From: Chrysomallon squamiferum
Lineage: Eukaryota > Mollusca > Gastropoda > Neomphalida > Peltospiridae
Assembly (NCBI GenBank): GCA_012295275.1
Contig: CM022665.1
Span: forward strand, 11,495,976-11,559,975
Length of the DNA: 64,000 nt
Direction of reading: 5' to 3'
In this document: positions 35,789 through 49,860 of the stretch, in pieces
Layout of the letters: each line of letters opens with the position of its first letter
Position numbering within the stretch: position 1 is the first letter of the stretch
The notes under the pieces: model-generated
What the model was told of the DNA's origin: nothing
What the model saw: the letters and a program-made list of their open reading frames with translations, nothing else
Databases searched by the model: none
Program-made: the position numbers and the translations under genes

Positions 35789-37300
35789 CTAATTTTTCTT
35801 CATACTAATGTCTTTTTCAAACTGTTTTAACTCTTTCATAGCCAAGTTAAACTGAGTCTGAAGAGCAGCACCATATTTAGTTGGCACCAGTTCATCATTT
35901 TCAGTCATCTGACACTTCATTCCATAATTACTAATACATCTTCTGTAATGGTGAAGAAAAGCCACATCTGTTTTTATTTCTAATGGTGTCCACTGTTCTT
36001 CATTTTGCTTACTGATGTGATGAATGCCAACTTCAAAGACACGTTTAGGGTTAACCATGACCTTTTTACGAACATGGCTCATTGGAGATCTGACTGTCTT
36101 TGACAAAGTTAGCAAAGAAGATGTGTAAGGACTTGTCAATGCTGGGTCAAAAAATGCACTAGGGAATGTGAATCCACAATGGTCTCCTAGCAATGGTGGC
36201 AGAAATTCTTGCCAGGTTTTGGCTGAGGTATGAGGAATGATAAACTCATCTACATCATGTATTGCCAGGAATGACAACATTGTCATAGACCTGTATAAAC
36301 AGTCATTGTGAGCTAGAAGCTGGCCATGGTACCAGATGGTTTTGTCTGTCACTTTGGCTGGCAGAGCCCAAGGAATGACTTTAGTTATGTTTTTGTATTT
36401 GTAATAGTTTAGCACCGATTCCATCTCTGGAGAGATGTTGTGGTTGTAAAAATAAAAGTATTGAGCTCCTAGAAGTTGAGACAGTTCAATAAATTCAACT
36501 AAGATGTCTTGTTTCAGACTACCAAACAGTGGTGGAATGCAGATTCCAAACTGATGTCTTGGTGGACCCTCAGGTCCTTTGATTATTGAAATGTCAGTCC
36601 TTTGGTTTTCAGAAGAGGTTGAAACAGAAAAAGGACAAGGATTCTGAAAATTGGATGTTTTGCAAGAAAATATGTAACCACCAAACATTTTATTATGGTT
36701 CTCACACATTTCATACAGAACAGCTTTTTCCATGCTATATGAAGATGTACCAGTTCTGAAATGGCAGAACAAAGAAATCTTGTTCTTTTTGTCCTTGGCC
36801 ATGAGAACTATTATACGAATGTAGTGGTCATTTTTCCTGTTATCGAAATATGCTGAGTAAACAAAAACATCTGGGGCAATGCTGATAAATTTGTTATCTT
36901 TTACGTCCATGGGATCTTTGAAGCAAGTAGAATTGATGTTCACATTGTCTTCAAGAACCTTATTATCAGAAGTTTTGTTTATGCTGGACTGTTGTGGCTT
37001 CTGAATAATCATTTCTCCTCTGATGTGGGCAACCTCATCCTCCAGCTTGGAAATTTTCCTAGCCAAGTCCTTGATGTTATTATAGTGCTCCACCCAGCCT
37101 TTCAAGTCTTCAATGCTGGTGTTCAGAATCAGCTCTTTTCTTATGAGTTCTTCTGGTGTTGTTTTCTGATGCTCGACTTCCACTGTAGTTCCTCTGTACA
37201 GCTGATTGTGGAAGATTAGCACCATGGAAATGTACAGACCACACAGAAGAAAAAGAAAACGACTGAATGAAACAGATCGAAAACAAGATCGTTTGGACAT
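35789..37300 (-). CDS. GT92 (DUF23) family glycosyltransferase, type II membrane protein
   Basis: Intact 503-residue ORF without introns, ATG at 37298-37300. Residues 1-14 are basic and cytosolic-like, 15-30 form one membrane anchor (FLFLLCGLYISMVLIF), and about 70-98 look coiled-coil (IKDLARKISKLEDEVAHIRG). The catalytic region begins near 249 (HQFGICIPPLFG) and contains LLGAQYFYFYNHN, then LAIHDVDEFIIPH with the DxD-type DVDEF at 349-353, and ends with FLHHYRRC near 448-455. These are hallmarks of GT92, the family of C. elegans GALT-1, a Golgi beta-1,4-galactosyltransferase acting on N-glycan core fucose. Several N-x-S/T sites (residues 60, 108, 123, 288, 304) lie on the lumenal side. Sugar and acceptor here are unknown. 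A normal length and intact motifs argue for a working gene. Confidence 0.92.
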   Translation of the reverse strand: MSKRSCFRSVSFSRFLFLLCGLYISMVLIFHNQLYRGTTVEVEHQKTTPEELIRKELILNTSIEDLKGWVEHYNNIKDLARKISKLEDEVAHIRGEMIIQKPQQSSINKTSDNKVLEDNVNINSTCFKDPMDVKDNKFISIAPDVFVYSAYFDNRKNDHYIRIIVLMAKDKKNKISLFCHFRTGTSSYSMEKAVLYEMCENHNKMFGGYIFSCKTSNFQNPCPFSVSTSSENQRTDISIIKGPEGPPRHQFGICIPPLFGSLKQDILVEFIELSQLLGAQYFYFYNHNISPEMESVLNYYKYKNITKVIPWALPAKVTDKTIWYHGQLLAHNDCLYRSMTMLSFLAIHDVDEFIIPHTSAKTWQEFLPPLLGDHCGFTFPSAFFDPALTSPYTSSLLTLSKTVRSPMSHVRKKVMVNPKRVFEVGIHHISKQNEEQWTPLEIKTDVAFLHHYRRCISNYGMKCQMTENDELVPTKYGAALQTQFNLAMKELKQFEKDISMKKN

Positions 37301-37572
37301 GGTATAACTTTGGTGTTTTGCTACACTGTTGAAAACTCAGTTTTAAATTTGTTTATACCTTTAGCACTATTTATTTATTATTTTAACTTTTTTCTTTCCA
37401 TTTAATTAGTTACTGTAGTTGGTTTTAAATATCTTGTTATATCAAGATGTACATATTTTCAAGATAGTTTTTTAGTTTTTTCTGAGAAAGCCAAGAGGTG
37501 ATATCATAATGGTACAATTTCAGAAAGTTGAAGGTTTCTTAATGCAGCATGACATCAATGTATCCATACAAC
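37301..37572 (-). other. 5'UTR part of the GT92 coding exon (acceptor at ~37573)
   Basis: On the minus strand the sequence tttattttttgcag|GTTGTATGG gives a good 3' splice site whose first exon base is 37572. This implies a noncoding upstream exon spliced to the exon carrying the whole CDS. Two short upstream ATGs occur in it. Supported by the splice signal only. Confidence 0.5.
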
Positions 37573-40500
37573 CTGCAAAAAATAAATGTAAAAATGATGA
37601 TAATTACAATGTATGAATAATGTAATTAAATAAATAAAATAATAAAATAAATAAATAAAAACTTTTCCTGCAATTAAAGTAAAAACAAAAAAAAAAAAAA
37701 AAAAAATTATTTAATATTTTTGAGTAAACAAAATACAAGTACTCAAATCTAAATAAATAAAAAAGAGGAAGAAATAAATACACACTACAAACACCTTGCA
37801 GAAAATAAGATTAAATAAAACATAATAGTAAGATTCCAGTATATAAAATTCATAACGAAATAACTACTATTTTACCATTAAAGAAACTCCTTATAACATA
37901 TGAAGGAAAGTTTTCAGGTCAAACAACAAACTTCAACATTTAGACAATTTAAACACAGCAGCATAGTTGCAGAATATTTAACACAGAAGTGACAAATTCA
38001 AAAATAAATTTCCTTATTTATCAGTTAGTCTATTAATTTGTTACCATTGACAAGTCTGTATAAAATATACTTTGTTGCTAATCAGTAATAAGCATCCCGT
38101 GGAGTAAATGAGGTAGGTTTCCTTTCTTGATTACACATAATACAAACCTCAGCTGATGTCAGTACTCATAGATTAGTTCTGTTTTGATGAGTTAATATTT
38201 ATTTAATGATAATCACTGAACACTTATATTACAGCTGTATTCAAATTTTATCAGTATAATGTGTTTTTTCTGTCAACTGTTGTTGTTCTTCTAATACATA
38301 TATAGTTATGATTTGGTCTGAGAAAATTCTCATGTTCTAGCAAGAGCATGGCATTGCTAAGCATATACTTTCTGGGAACACAATACAGATACCTATGATG
38401 TTTAACTGTGACAGTGATAAAGGGTTATTTAATAATATGAACAATTACAATTCATATACATGGACGTCTAAATACAGATAATATATTTCTAAATACAATT
38501 AATGTATTTCTAAATAACGTTAACAAATGTTTAATTACAATTAATATATTTCTAATTACAATTAATGCATTTCTAAATACAATTCAGATATTTGTACTTT
38601 TCCAAGTACAGAAGAGAATGTATCACAGCGTTAAGGAACTCAGGCTGGACTAGGAAGATAGCCTAAACCACAGAATGGCGAAGAATGTTCTTTCAAACCA
38701 CCACACATCATGCTAACAGAATACAACTAAGTTTCAGTCTTCTTTTGGCTCTTTCTGTTATTATGTATCTTTTACTTTTTCTCATGGTAACATAATCATC
38801 TTTTTTTTCATCAGTTACTTTATAATCATATTTTATTCAGCCACATTATTTATATTCACATTTTTTAATGCACATTGCAGTCAAACACCTCATTCCTTCT
38901 CTTGCAGTAACTTAACCATACCAGTCTTTCCTTTGGGAAAAACCCACACATATATACTGCTATATATCTGATTTCTATCTGGCTACTCACCTTTCTCAAG
39001 TCAATGGCTGCACACAGTTCAGTCTATTGTTATATATATTCATATACATAAATAAGGCCTTAAAGAGTGGTTGCTATAATGTTACTGAAAAGGATATTTT
39101 ACGCAGCAGGAAGAAGTTTTCTCTGGGGTTTTTTTTTGCTATCTTTTTCTTTTTTTTTAATGTTTTGGATTACAGGTCTTGAATACAAAAATTAAAACCT
39201 TTTTGTCAGTTTTCAAAAGTTTTATATTTCAGAGCTAACACCCCTGTTTTACATTTCAAATTTATTTTTAGATAGATATCCATATAGACAGATAAATGTT
39301 ATTTAAAAAGACAATTTTAAAAAAGAATATTATCTTTTAAATGCAGCTTCTCTTAAACACAAAGGAAAAATTGCTAATCACTGAAGCATGCAGCCTCTGT
39401 AAGGCATTTCTTTTGACTATTAATTTTGTCCAGTGATGCACAAACTTGCAAAATGCATAGGAAGCTTACTTTCTGCTAACCTCTTTCACCCAGTTTTATG
39501 TATATGGGGAATTAATGCTTGTTTGTGAATCATGGACAAAACACTAGATATGTGGACCAAAGAAATTTATTTGCTGTTATTGTAGAATATGTTGTTATTT
39601 GTGTCCCTTGGTATATAATGTGAAGGATTTCAATCTGCAATGAAAATTTCTGTTTCTCTGTAAAACTGTTTTCCTGGACACATTGTTGCATTGTATTGTA
39701 GAAATTTCAAATATCAACCAACCAGATTTTTAAAAAAAATGTCATAATATATAAATATAAATCTCTCTCTTTCTCTCGCTATATATAAAACATAATAAAA
39801 AATAATTTGTTTCAGAAATTAATTTTACTTTTCCTGTTTGAATTTACAGAAATATTATTTTGTAGTAAAAATTCAGATGAAACTGCTTTCTGGGATGTAT
39901 AATTTTGAGATCCCAATAAAACAAATTTGTAAAATATTATTTTCTGAAAAATATCAATTTCTTTTCCTTATCAAGATTGTAAATACATTATTTTGTAGAG
40001 AAATGTCAGACATTACCCAAACAGTTTGTTAAACAATTACAAATCAAATATTTGTCATCATGCATTTTCCTTTTTCTTTTAAGAATTCATATCATTTTGT
40101 TTTAAATTTACAAAATTTGTCTTTCTTTTTATATCTATTTTCTTGTATTTTTTCTTATTAAATTTTTATACATTTTTTCTTTGTTCATATGTTTTGAATA
40201 TAAAAAAAGGTTTTCACATTTTACATTTGTTTATTCATTTCCAATTTAAAATTTTATAAATATTTATAGTTTCTTAATTCTATTTGTTCATTTCATGCTC
40301 TTTAGTACTTCTGATTTTATTTTGTATCCAATTCCAATAATTTTTAAATCTGATTAATATTTTTATTTTCTTCATCTGTATGTTCATTTTTGTATTATTT
40401 TTATTTTAGATTTCACAACTTTGTATTAATTTCAAATAATTTTAAATCTACATTAATATTATTAGGTTCCTCTTCCCCTATATTTAAAATTTTTGTTATA

Positions 40501-41820
40501 CTTTGACAACTTCTGTTGACTTCCATTAATCTTTAAATATATTTTAATTATTTACATTCAAACTGACACTTCACAATAAATTATCTTATCAGTGGATGTT
40601 TTTACCAGATGTTGTTTTATTTGTTTTTTTTATATCACTTCTGTTTTTTGTTTTTTAATTAATACCCCTGTGCATTTACAGTACAAAACTTTAAAATAAA
40701 ATATTGCTCACTGACGCATTTTAATTTTTGAATGTTATTGTCATTGTAAGTCATTAGTTTTTGTGTTTCAAGCTTAATACACATTGTAATTATTATTATT
40801 TTATTATATGATATTGATATTTTATTTAAAAAAAAAAAAAAAAATTCATACCAATTTTTATACCAATTCAGAGTTTAATATTAGATAAAAAATGTCCATT
40901 CATCTATTTAATATTTTCAGTGTAATATTTGTTTGTTATACAATGTCTTTAAAACAAACCTACATGTTATTATTCAGATAAATTTCTTTGAAATTAAATA
41001 ATTTTATCATAATTTATTGTTTTCATTATATTTACATTTTGGGAGAGTGGAACATATGTAATAGCTTTATAATCACTTCATATTTAAAAATTTTAAGAAT
41101 TACCTTGATCAATCACCAGATCAATATCTTGCTCTGTATCTTATTAACTATTTCCTATTCCAACCAATAGTCCATACCTGACAGATCTAATATTTTGGTA
41201 TACATTTACCTGACTTTGCACATATCTTTTATAAAGAGCAGACTCTAGAGTTTTTGGTATATATTTCTGTCAGATATAGAATGAGCAACATAAAATGGGG
41301 GGGGGGAATCTATTAAAACCTAATAACTATTAATATTAAACCATATTGACATATTCTTAAACAAATATTTATTTATGTTTTCCTATTATTAAGCAATATA
41401 TAATAAAATGAACTTATCATGTTTACTTTTTTTCCTATATTTTCTGTTATTTAATACTTTCTATGCAAAATCATGTAAACAGAATTTCATCTGAAAACAC
41501 CATACTGAATGTACATGATTATTATCATTTGTTGTTCCCAGTGCAAAAACAACTTTTGTAAATAAAAATATGATTAGTTATAAAATTTTGAATTAAAGCT
41601 TTATTTATTTAGTATGTTTTTGGTGTTTTTTCATTCACAATATTTGAAGTTATTACCTTTGGCATTAAACCAAGAAAAAAAATCAGATGGGTTTTTGTGT
41701 TAATTTTGGGGGGGGGTTGGGAGGCTGGTCCAGTATAAAAATTATATTTAAAATAATAATAATAATAATAATAATAGATATATAAATGATAATAAAACAA
41801 TTTTTAAAATAAAATAAAAA
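37573..41820. other. AT-rich DNA upstream of the GT92 exon, no gene
   Basis: Holds poly(A) at 37688-37706 and (AAAT)n near 37625-37660. A 20-bp minisatellite (taaatacaattaatgtattt and variants) lies at about 38468-38590. T-rich sequence runs through 40040-40700. The frames at 39838-40032 and 40988-41170 are ordinary AT-rich noise. Possibly GT92 5'UTR intron. Confidence 0.5.
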
Positions 41821-41842
41821 AAAAAAAAAAAAAAAAAAAAAA
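41754..41842. repeat. (AAT)n and poly(A) tract
   Basis: AAT repeats at 41754-41775 and a run of about 24 A at 41819-41842, with a G-homopolymer at 41708-41716 nearby. Confidence 0.9.
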
Positions 41843-42398
41843 ATGATGTTAATAAATAAAGCAAATTTAAAAAAAATTGGTGATAAAAAAGATTATAATA
41901 AATAATAAATAAAACATTAAAAAGTTCATTATAAAAGATAATAACATATAATATATAACAAGAATAAACAAAATGTCATTCAAAATAAATTTGATTTAAA
42001 AACATTATTGTAACTGAAACTAATTTTAAAAACAGATGATTTACCAAACAAATTATTTTATTCATATTTAAATAATATCATTAATAAAGTATCTGCTTAA
42101 CAACATTAGAATGTATAATTAAATGAATGAATAAATAAATGTATGAATGTTTAGCAAAATTTCACATAAATACATCTGTGTTTCAGAGTTAATTAAGAAA
42201 ATAATTTAAAATTTATTCCCACACTGAAGGTCAAATTCTTTATGAATAATTATACTCACAAAATTTAGTTGCAGTAACTCTTATTTTATAGTATCTCAGA
42301 AAGATGAAAGCTATACAAAAATTATTTTACTGTTAAATAAACACCAAAACCTCTCTACCAGTTTGTGCTCATGCCCCATGTATGTGCATGAATGCATG

Positions 42399-42400
<2 letters not shown>

Positions 42401-42452
<52 letters not shown>
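42401..42452. repeat. (CA)26 microsatellite
   Basis: Perfect CA run. The His/Thr frames across it are repeat translations. Confidence 0.97.
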
Positions 42453-42453
<1 letters not shown>

Positions 42454-42779
42454 CCAGATGCAGCCACTTAAGCAATATCTGTCATGTCCTTACTGCCTTG
42501 AAGTACTTGCACATATACTCAGTGAAACTTGGAAAAATAAAAACCAGCTTTGTCTGTATATGTGTCACTACATCTAGGCATTATCATCTGCAGGGCTCTA
42601 TTATTGTCAAATAGTCATGGTTCACTACATTCTGTTTTTAAGAAGCCCATCACTTTTTCATGTTTCTGTATTATCCCATCACTAGTTTTCATTTTTATTT
42701 ATTATTATTTATTTTTCAAAAATTATTTTTGCCCCTCAGTTTGTCTGTCAGTACCTTTCATTTAAAATATACATATTGC

Positions 42780-43060
42780 ACTCCATTCTGAATTAGATAC
42801 ATCTTATATTACATTATAATCATTAAAAATTATATTATTTTTATTAATTTTTGAATATCTCATGATTTCAGACTCCATTATGAATTGAGATAATGTTTTC
42901 AATTATGCTACAATCATTAAAATGTATTGATCAATATGATTTTTATTCATTTTTAAATATCTTACAAGTGCCTACTCCATTATGAATTAGATACTATCTA
43001 TGCTTACATTACAGTCATAAAAATGTATTCTTCATTATAATTTTTTATTAATATTTTAAT
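42780..43060. repeat. ~85-bp degenerate tandem repeat (CTCCATTATGAATTAGATA...)
   Basis: Three to four loose copies of 'actccattatgaattagata', 'ttacattacaatcattaaaa' and 'tttttattaatttttgaata'. Confidence 0.65.
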
Positions 43061-45478
43061 CCATCATGAATGCTTAATGAGATGAAAGAGAAAACTCTCT
43101 GTTGTTATTTCATGAATTTCTCTAATTAATTGGAAAGGAATATGAAGTAGTAAACCCAATTTATCTGTTTATGGGTTACTCTTTTTATTTAACAACATAT
43201 ACTTTCTCTTGTGTGTAATAACAATAATAATATAAATGAAAAGAAGAAGAGAAAGAATATAATAATGATTATAATGTTAAGGTAATGATGATGATGATGA
43301 TGATGGTGATGGTAACAGTAAAAACAACATAAATAATAATAAAATCAAGAACAGTGTTAAAATAAGAAAATAACATTAATAATAATAAGAAGAAATATTA
43401 ATGAAAATAATAACATTAATAACAACAATGATAACAGCAGCAGCAGCCTCAACAGCATCCACAAGAATATTTTAGAAACTTGTAACAATATACAGTTTGC
43501 TACAAAAAATATCATCTCTACCTCATATCACCTGATTTCCTATCACTTGTTTTCTAACAGCTTCTAAATCTCAACTCATTCATTTGTCCTCCTACAAAAT
43601 TCACCTGCCTTGACTATTGTTTCTGTCCCTAAAACAAACTGACAATATTTGACAGCAAAGTTTGGCCTTTCAGTCAGTTTGTTTTAAGATCAACTCTGCC
43701 TGTGGAGACCAGATTCTTTAGAATGTTCATGGCTGTGCATTCACGAACAAACAAATAAAACCAGTGATCAACGAAGGTGAAGTCAGTGACTTAAATTTAA
43801 ATGGGTTTTTTGTTTTGGCAGCCATTAAATTTTTTTTGAGATTATTGGGTTTCGGGTTTTTTTTTTAAATTTTTCTCTTAAGATACAGTGATTTATTGAT
43901 GCTGATATTGTAAGAGTTCTTTTATGATTTGTGCTTACATAGAAATTGTCATATTATCGCAGCTTTTCTTTGATGATGATTACTCATTTCACAAAGAAAG
44001 AAATGAAGAAATAAAAAATATATGTTTGAATCAATGAACAAATGGAATAAATAAATAATAAAAAATAACAAAACAAAATTTAAAAAATAATCATGAAATG
44101 TATGTTTATATAAATAAAATTTTACTACATTTTACAACTTTACAAAAACAACGAATAAAATGTTTAAAAAGCAACAACAACAACAAAAGATGAATATATT
44201 GATGAATGCATGGATGGGTGGATAGAAAACTGAATATATCTGGATTTAAGAAAATGGAATTTAAAAAGAGTTAACGTTTAAAATTTGATTTCTTTATGTG
44301 TGAATATTTTGATATGAAAATCAACATGCTAAAATTAATATATTTAATATTCAAATAATTTAACCTGTTTTTAATGAAAGAAAATAAATAATGATAATAT
44401 AAAAATGTTCGATAATTAGTCAGCTACGATTATTTTCAGGCTATAAAAATTGATGCTCATGTTATTTCAAAAAAATATTTAATGGACGTAATAAAATTAT
44501 AATTTTTTTTATAATTACCATTTGATAATTAGGCTGTTACAATTAATTTCAGGCTAAAAAAAAAAAAAAAAAAAAAAGAAAAATAGGAAGAAAGAAATTT
44601 CAATAAATAATACATAAACAGTCAAATATTTCACCTCAAATTTCTCATATAATATTCAGTGACATTTAGAAACATCCACTGAGGTATTAAATTAAAAACA
44701 AACCATTAATAATTCATTGAACATAAAAAGCAACAGTATAAAATGTATATATATATGTATGTAACACTATACACATATCTGCAAAATCTGTATGCAGATA
44801 AAACAAGATGTTTTCAATGCGATTGTCACTGGGTTTTTTTTTTTTTTTAAATGGTGGTCATTTTTTTTTATTATTAATTTATAGAAATGTTTATTATAAT
44901 TAATTATTGAGGGTTTTCAGGATTATATAATACTTTTTCTGAGATATTCAAGTTTTAGAAGTACATTTATTATTTAAAAACCACAGCTAATTTCATGACA
45001 ATATGTTAAATATGGAAAAAGAATTGATTGACTGTACATCAAAATGATAATTTTGTACTGCTTACATTTTAAAATACTTCAACTTCTTGTTTAGATCATT
45101 ATACTGTATTGAAGCTGAATGTCTAACAAAATATACCACATAATAAATTAATATAAATTTTATTTTTCCAATGGGAATAATAATAATTTCTGTTTCTGTT
45201 TCCAAGGGAAGAAAAAAAAAATTCAGAAGTACTAACAAAATATGTATTTTCTGAGTCTCTTGCTTTAGGCAAGTTCACTGAGCACAAGACAACAGGTTTT
45301 AATGACAGTTCCTCTATCTGGTAATTATCTCACATACAACTGAAGATTACTGCCTGCCAGTCTTTGAGTAATCTATTAATGGAATTATGAAGTATGTATG
45401 TCTTGTTAGGCACTTTACTAGATTAGGCTGTATATCCAAGATATTCAATAAATTGTTAGAGATACTCTCTCTCTCTTT

Positions 45479-45481
<3 letters not shown>
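43061..45481. other. AT-rich intergenic DNA without a gene
   Basis: (GAT)n at 43288-43304, AAT/AAC-rich 43320-43460, and poly(A) at 44557-44578. No coding exon is supported on either strand. Confidence 0.55.

Positions 45482-45551
<70 letters not shown>
45482..45551. repeat. (CA)35 microsatellite
   Basis: Perfect CA run of 70 bp. Confidence 0.98.
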
Positions 45552-45552
<1 letters not shown>

Positions 45553-46192
45553 GCCTACACACATACACACATTTACAAAGAAGCATACATTGGTATATAA
45601 ATACACATTCACACACATAAATAATACATGTACTATGTTTACCAATTTTTATAATGTACATATTACAGCTATCCAGACCATAACAAAAGATTCTGATCTA
45701 TTTTGACTAACATTCTTTCCATAAAATGCCTTGGAAATGCTTTAAAGAAATATTACAATGACATTTTGCTGTTTTATTGATTGGACATTTTACCTCGACT
45801 AGTATCATGGAATGGGATGCTTATTGGAACATGGCAGTTGCCTCAGACAATGGAATAAAAGCTCAAACTGAGCAACTGCTCAAGCACTGTACATCAACTG
45901 AATAGAAAGCTTTAGAAGTTACAGTGAAATTTGTGTGTAGGTTGCATTGGAGAAATATTTGTAGATGTGTGTTTGGGAAATAAAGATAATATATAATTAT
46001 GGAAAGGCAGAAGAAGAGAAAGAAAAATAAAAATGGAGAAAGAGTGAAAATGAGAGTGTGATAGAAAGAGAGAGAGAGATTAATAAAGACCAAGAATAAA
46101 TAATAGACATGAGAGATGTAATAAAAAAAAAGGGAAAAAGAAAGCATGCAAAAGATAGAAAAAATATGTGGGAGAATAAGAGAAAAATAGAA

Positions 46193-46360
46193 AAATAAAT
46201 ACATTATAGAAGAAAAAAAAAAAGAAAAAAATAATCCCATCTTTCATCTTAACATAATTTCAACTTATTCAAATATATATAAAGATAAATACATTACAGA
46301 AGAAAGAAAAAAATCATTCTTTCATTTATCTTAACATAATTTCAACTTATTCAGATGTAC
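46193..46360. repeat. Two-copy ~90-bp tandem duplication
   Basis: 'aaatacattatagaagaaa ... ctttcatcttaacataattt ... caacttattca' occurs at 46197-46275 and again at 46287-46353. A locally GC-richer stretch without a recognised gene follows at 46380-46500. Confidence 0.75.
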
Positions 46361-47628
46361 ATGAATGTATAAACAGCCAGATCAACTAGTGACAGACAGC
46401 TGTGCAGACATGCAGGTGGGGAAGTTGACAGATGTGCTGATGGCCGGGTATAAGGTGGGAGATATGGCCAGGTGAGCATGGAGGCTGACAGGTAAATATA
46501 AGGAGTGAAAAAGAAACTCTGCCAACCCACCCATAACCCCCATCCAAAAGACAGTTATTTTTTTTTAAATGTAAAAACTGAAAAAACAGAATGAAATGGA
46601 GTTCAGCTTAAACTGTAGCTGTGTTGGTATGATTAAATAATCTAATATAATTATTTAAATTGCCAAATTATTATTTTATTGTTTTGGGTAACCTACCATC
46701 ACAAAGTGACTCTATTTTACCTCTTCACAACTGAAGTCATCACATACATTATAGTCATTTTTATTATTTTTTGTAAAACTAGAAAACACTACAGCAAATT
46801 GAACTCACCTGTACTCACTGACATCACATTTTCAGAAATATTAAAATATAACCTAAAAGTAACCAGAATATATTTTGACTTTTTCTTTACATTATCAAAA
46901 GTACACTTAAACAGAAGGTGAGAAGAATAATAGCAACACAAGTAAAATTATTAACAAAACTAAAAAACTGCCTTGGGCTTTCTTCTACACTTCACTGTAC
47001 TTCATCAGTGTTACTGAATAAGAGGAACATTCAACCTGTTCCCTGACTCCTTCAAGTGTAAAATGATGCATGAGTACACATGAACAGCTAATAACTAAAC
47101 TGCTAGGTGATATTCAGAACAGGTTTATTAGAAGAAAAAAAAAATGGTGATCAACTGTTGCTATTTTAATCTGAATTTATTAAAAAAATTAAATTATTAA
47201 TGATGCTTCAGCATATTTTAATATTGTATATTGATTATACAAATGATAATATGTATTAGGTAATTAAGAAAACAACAACTGAAAACTGATTATTAAACTT
47301 ACTGAAAGTGATACATGAATGAAAAATGTTAAAGAGTGAAAAAAAAAAAAAAAAAATGACATGAATGTTTAAAATTAATAAAAACTTAATTAATAATGGT
47401 ACATGATTTAATATATTTATTTTATTTTAGTTTTTTTAATTCAGTACAAAAGTATTTCTATGAAACAGCAGAACAGTGTTTGTTCAGTTGCAATGTCTGT
47501 GGTTATAACTAAAATCTGTACAATTAGTTTTCAACATACCATTGTTACTGCAATTGTTTTCAGAGTTCCATATCAAACATTAAATATAATCAGTTTTCAA
47601 TGTGTAAGTAGGTATGTGCATGTGTGTT

Positions 47629-47669
<41 letters not shown>

Positions 47670-49815
47670 GTATAAAGTTTTATAAGCATTTGAAATACCA
47701 AAATTTAAGTGAAAATTTATTGTTACATCTGACAATTAATTTTATCTTGTTCATTATTTACTTCTTCCTCCATTCAGAGAGTGAAGTTTTGATATCTAAC
47801 ACAAAGATTTATACCTGGATGTTTTATTGACTGGGTGTTTTATGTATTGGATTTTTTATATTAATTGATTTTTAAAAAAGAATTTATGAATTGGATCTTT
47901 TATGGACTGGGTATTCTATGGATTTATTCCAACTGTCATGAATACATTATGTATTTTTTTTTTTTTTTTTGGTTCATAATAAGAACACAATAAGCATTAA
48001 ATAGCTATAGGTTATTGAATTATAGATTTTGTTCTAACCAATATGCTCATTTGCATTTTTAAATTATTATCACTACTTACCTGTGACTGCTTTACCAAAG
48101 TATGTGGTGTAAGAAAGTGTGCATAAAAGATCCATATTAAAAAATAGAAAAGAAGACAGAAAAATTCACACCACAATCTATCATAATCCACAACTGTAGT
48201 AACAAAAAACAGCATTACACTTAGTTTTAAGAAAATGAATAAATAAAGCCTTATTTTATCTAAAAAAAATTAAAACAGAGGATGTAAATATCTCTTATTA
48301 TGACAGCCTGACTTTTCCTTCCTGGATTTTTCTTAGTGCAGTGGTAAACAGAACAGATATTAAAGATTATGGCATGCTAATCTTGTTTTCACGGGTTTTG
48401 TGCTTGCATTCAAAGATAAGGCAGTATACTAATAATCAGTTTATTGATTTCTTTTTAAAACAGAATAGAAAGTCAGGTCAACTGGTTCAGATTTTTGGGT
48501 TGGGGTGGAGTCATGTGATTATAGCAGCTTTTATACTGAAACCACTTTTTCATTTAAATCAATGCACCACAGCTGTATTTAGACCAGTGCACTACACCAC
48601 AACTCATTGACTGTTAATTTAACCCAGTGTACTATTTAACAATTTTTTCATTTTAATGAATGCACCATGGTTGTATACAGACCAATGAACCACAAATGTA
48701 CTCATTTACTATTTATTTAAAGTGCATCACTAAACCATTTTTTCATTTAAACCAACACACCATTGTTGTGTAAAGACCAATGCATCACAATATCATTTAT
48801 CTACCAAATATGACTGGGTCAGAAGTTTAGAAAGTAGTTTAAAGAGTGCAGTTTTAATGGGATACATTTTAGGCAAAATTTGTTTGTTTGTTTGCTTGCT
48901 TTCATACTCATGTCTAGTGAAAGATCAACAATATTATAACAGAAACTAAATAATGTAATATGAGATTACAGAAACTTAAGTCAGTGATGCATTCTTCATG
49001 CTGAATACTTATGAAAACCTTCCCTTATTAATTTTTTATTATTACCGATAGCATTGTTGTAATCATTACTACAATTATTATTACTGTTGTTGTTATTGTT
49101 GTTTAAACATCTTTTCATGTAGCAAGTATAAAACAAACCTGTACTTCCACAGTACAAATTCAAAAAGAAGAAAACAAAAAAAGGAAAGAAAGAATAAAAA
49201 CCTTCTAAATAAATAAAACAATTAACAGACTAAATAATTAAGTATGCAGTTTAACTGAAGATATGTAAATGCCAGTTATAATTATATTATTGTGTAGTAG
49301 TAAATAATATAGATAAAAATCAAATAAATAACAAACAACATAGATTTATAAATAAGCAAATAAATAAATAAATAAAAAGAAAAAAAACAAATAACAGTAA
49401 TAACCATAAAAACAATTACCTTGACAAATCACTGAAAACATCTACAGTTCATTATTCGCCTTGTTTTAAACTGTGACTACCCACTCTGTCTACATCTTAA
49501 TGACTCTCCAGCTCTTTCTGTCTCTTTGCTTGTATATATCATTCTATGTGTGACACTTGGATTTCACTCACCTGCGACAGTCCATTTACACTCACCTGCA
49601 ACTCTCAGGTTTTCACTCACCTCTATTCTGTTTATTCAGAATACACTTTAACATGAATGGCCCGTTCACCGGGCAGAGGGCTGGCTTTCTCAATTATGAC
49701 TGACATTTAAAAAAAAAAAAAAATGACAGAACATACACATGCCCCAACTCACACACACACAACATGGAAAAAGATAAAATAACATACACAAATACATATA
49801 CATACAAACATTTAC

Positions 49816-49820
<5 letters not shown>
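46361..49820. other. AT-rich intergenic DNA without a gene
   Basis: Contains (TA)n at 47636-47664. A loose 60-100-bp repeat of 'ttcatttaaatcaatgcacca' and 'tttagaccagtgcac' lies at 48540-48800. Several T-rich stretches occur. No exon with family resemblance was seen. Confidence 0.5.
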
Positions 49821-49858
<38 letters not shown>

Positions 49859-49860
49859 AT
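49819..49860. repeat. (CA)n microsatellite
   Basis: CA run with one interruption; neighbouring CATA repeats at 49780-49815. Confidence 0.95.

Noticed and set aside
36992-37219. Plus-strand ORF inside the GT92 gene
   Set aside because: Antisense shadow of the conserved GT92 coding sequence.
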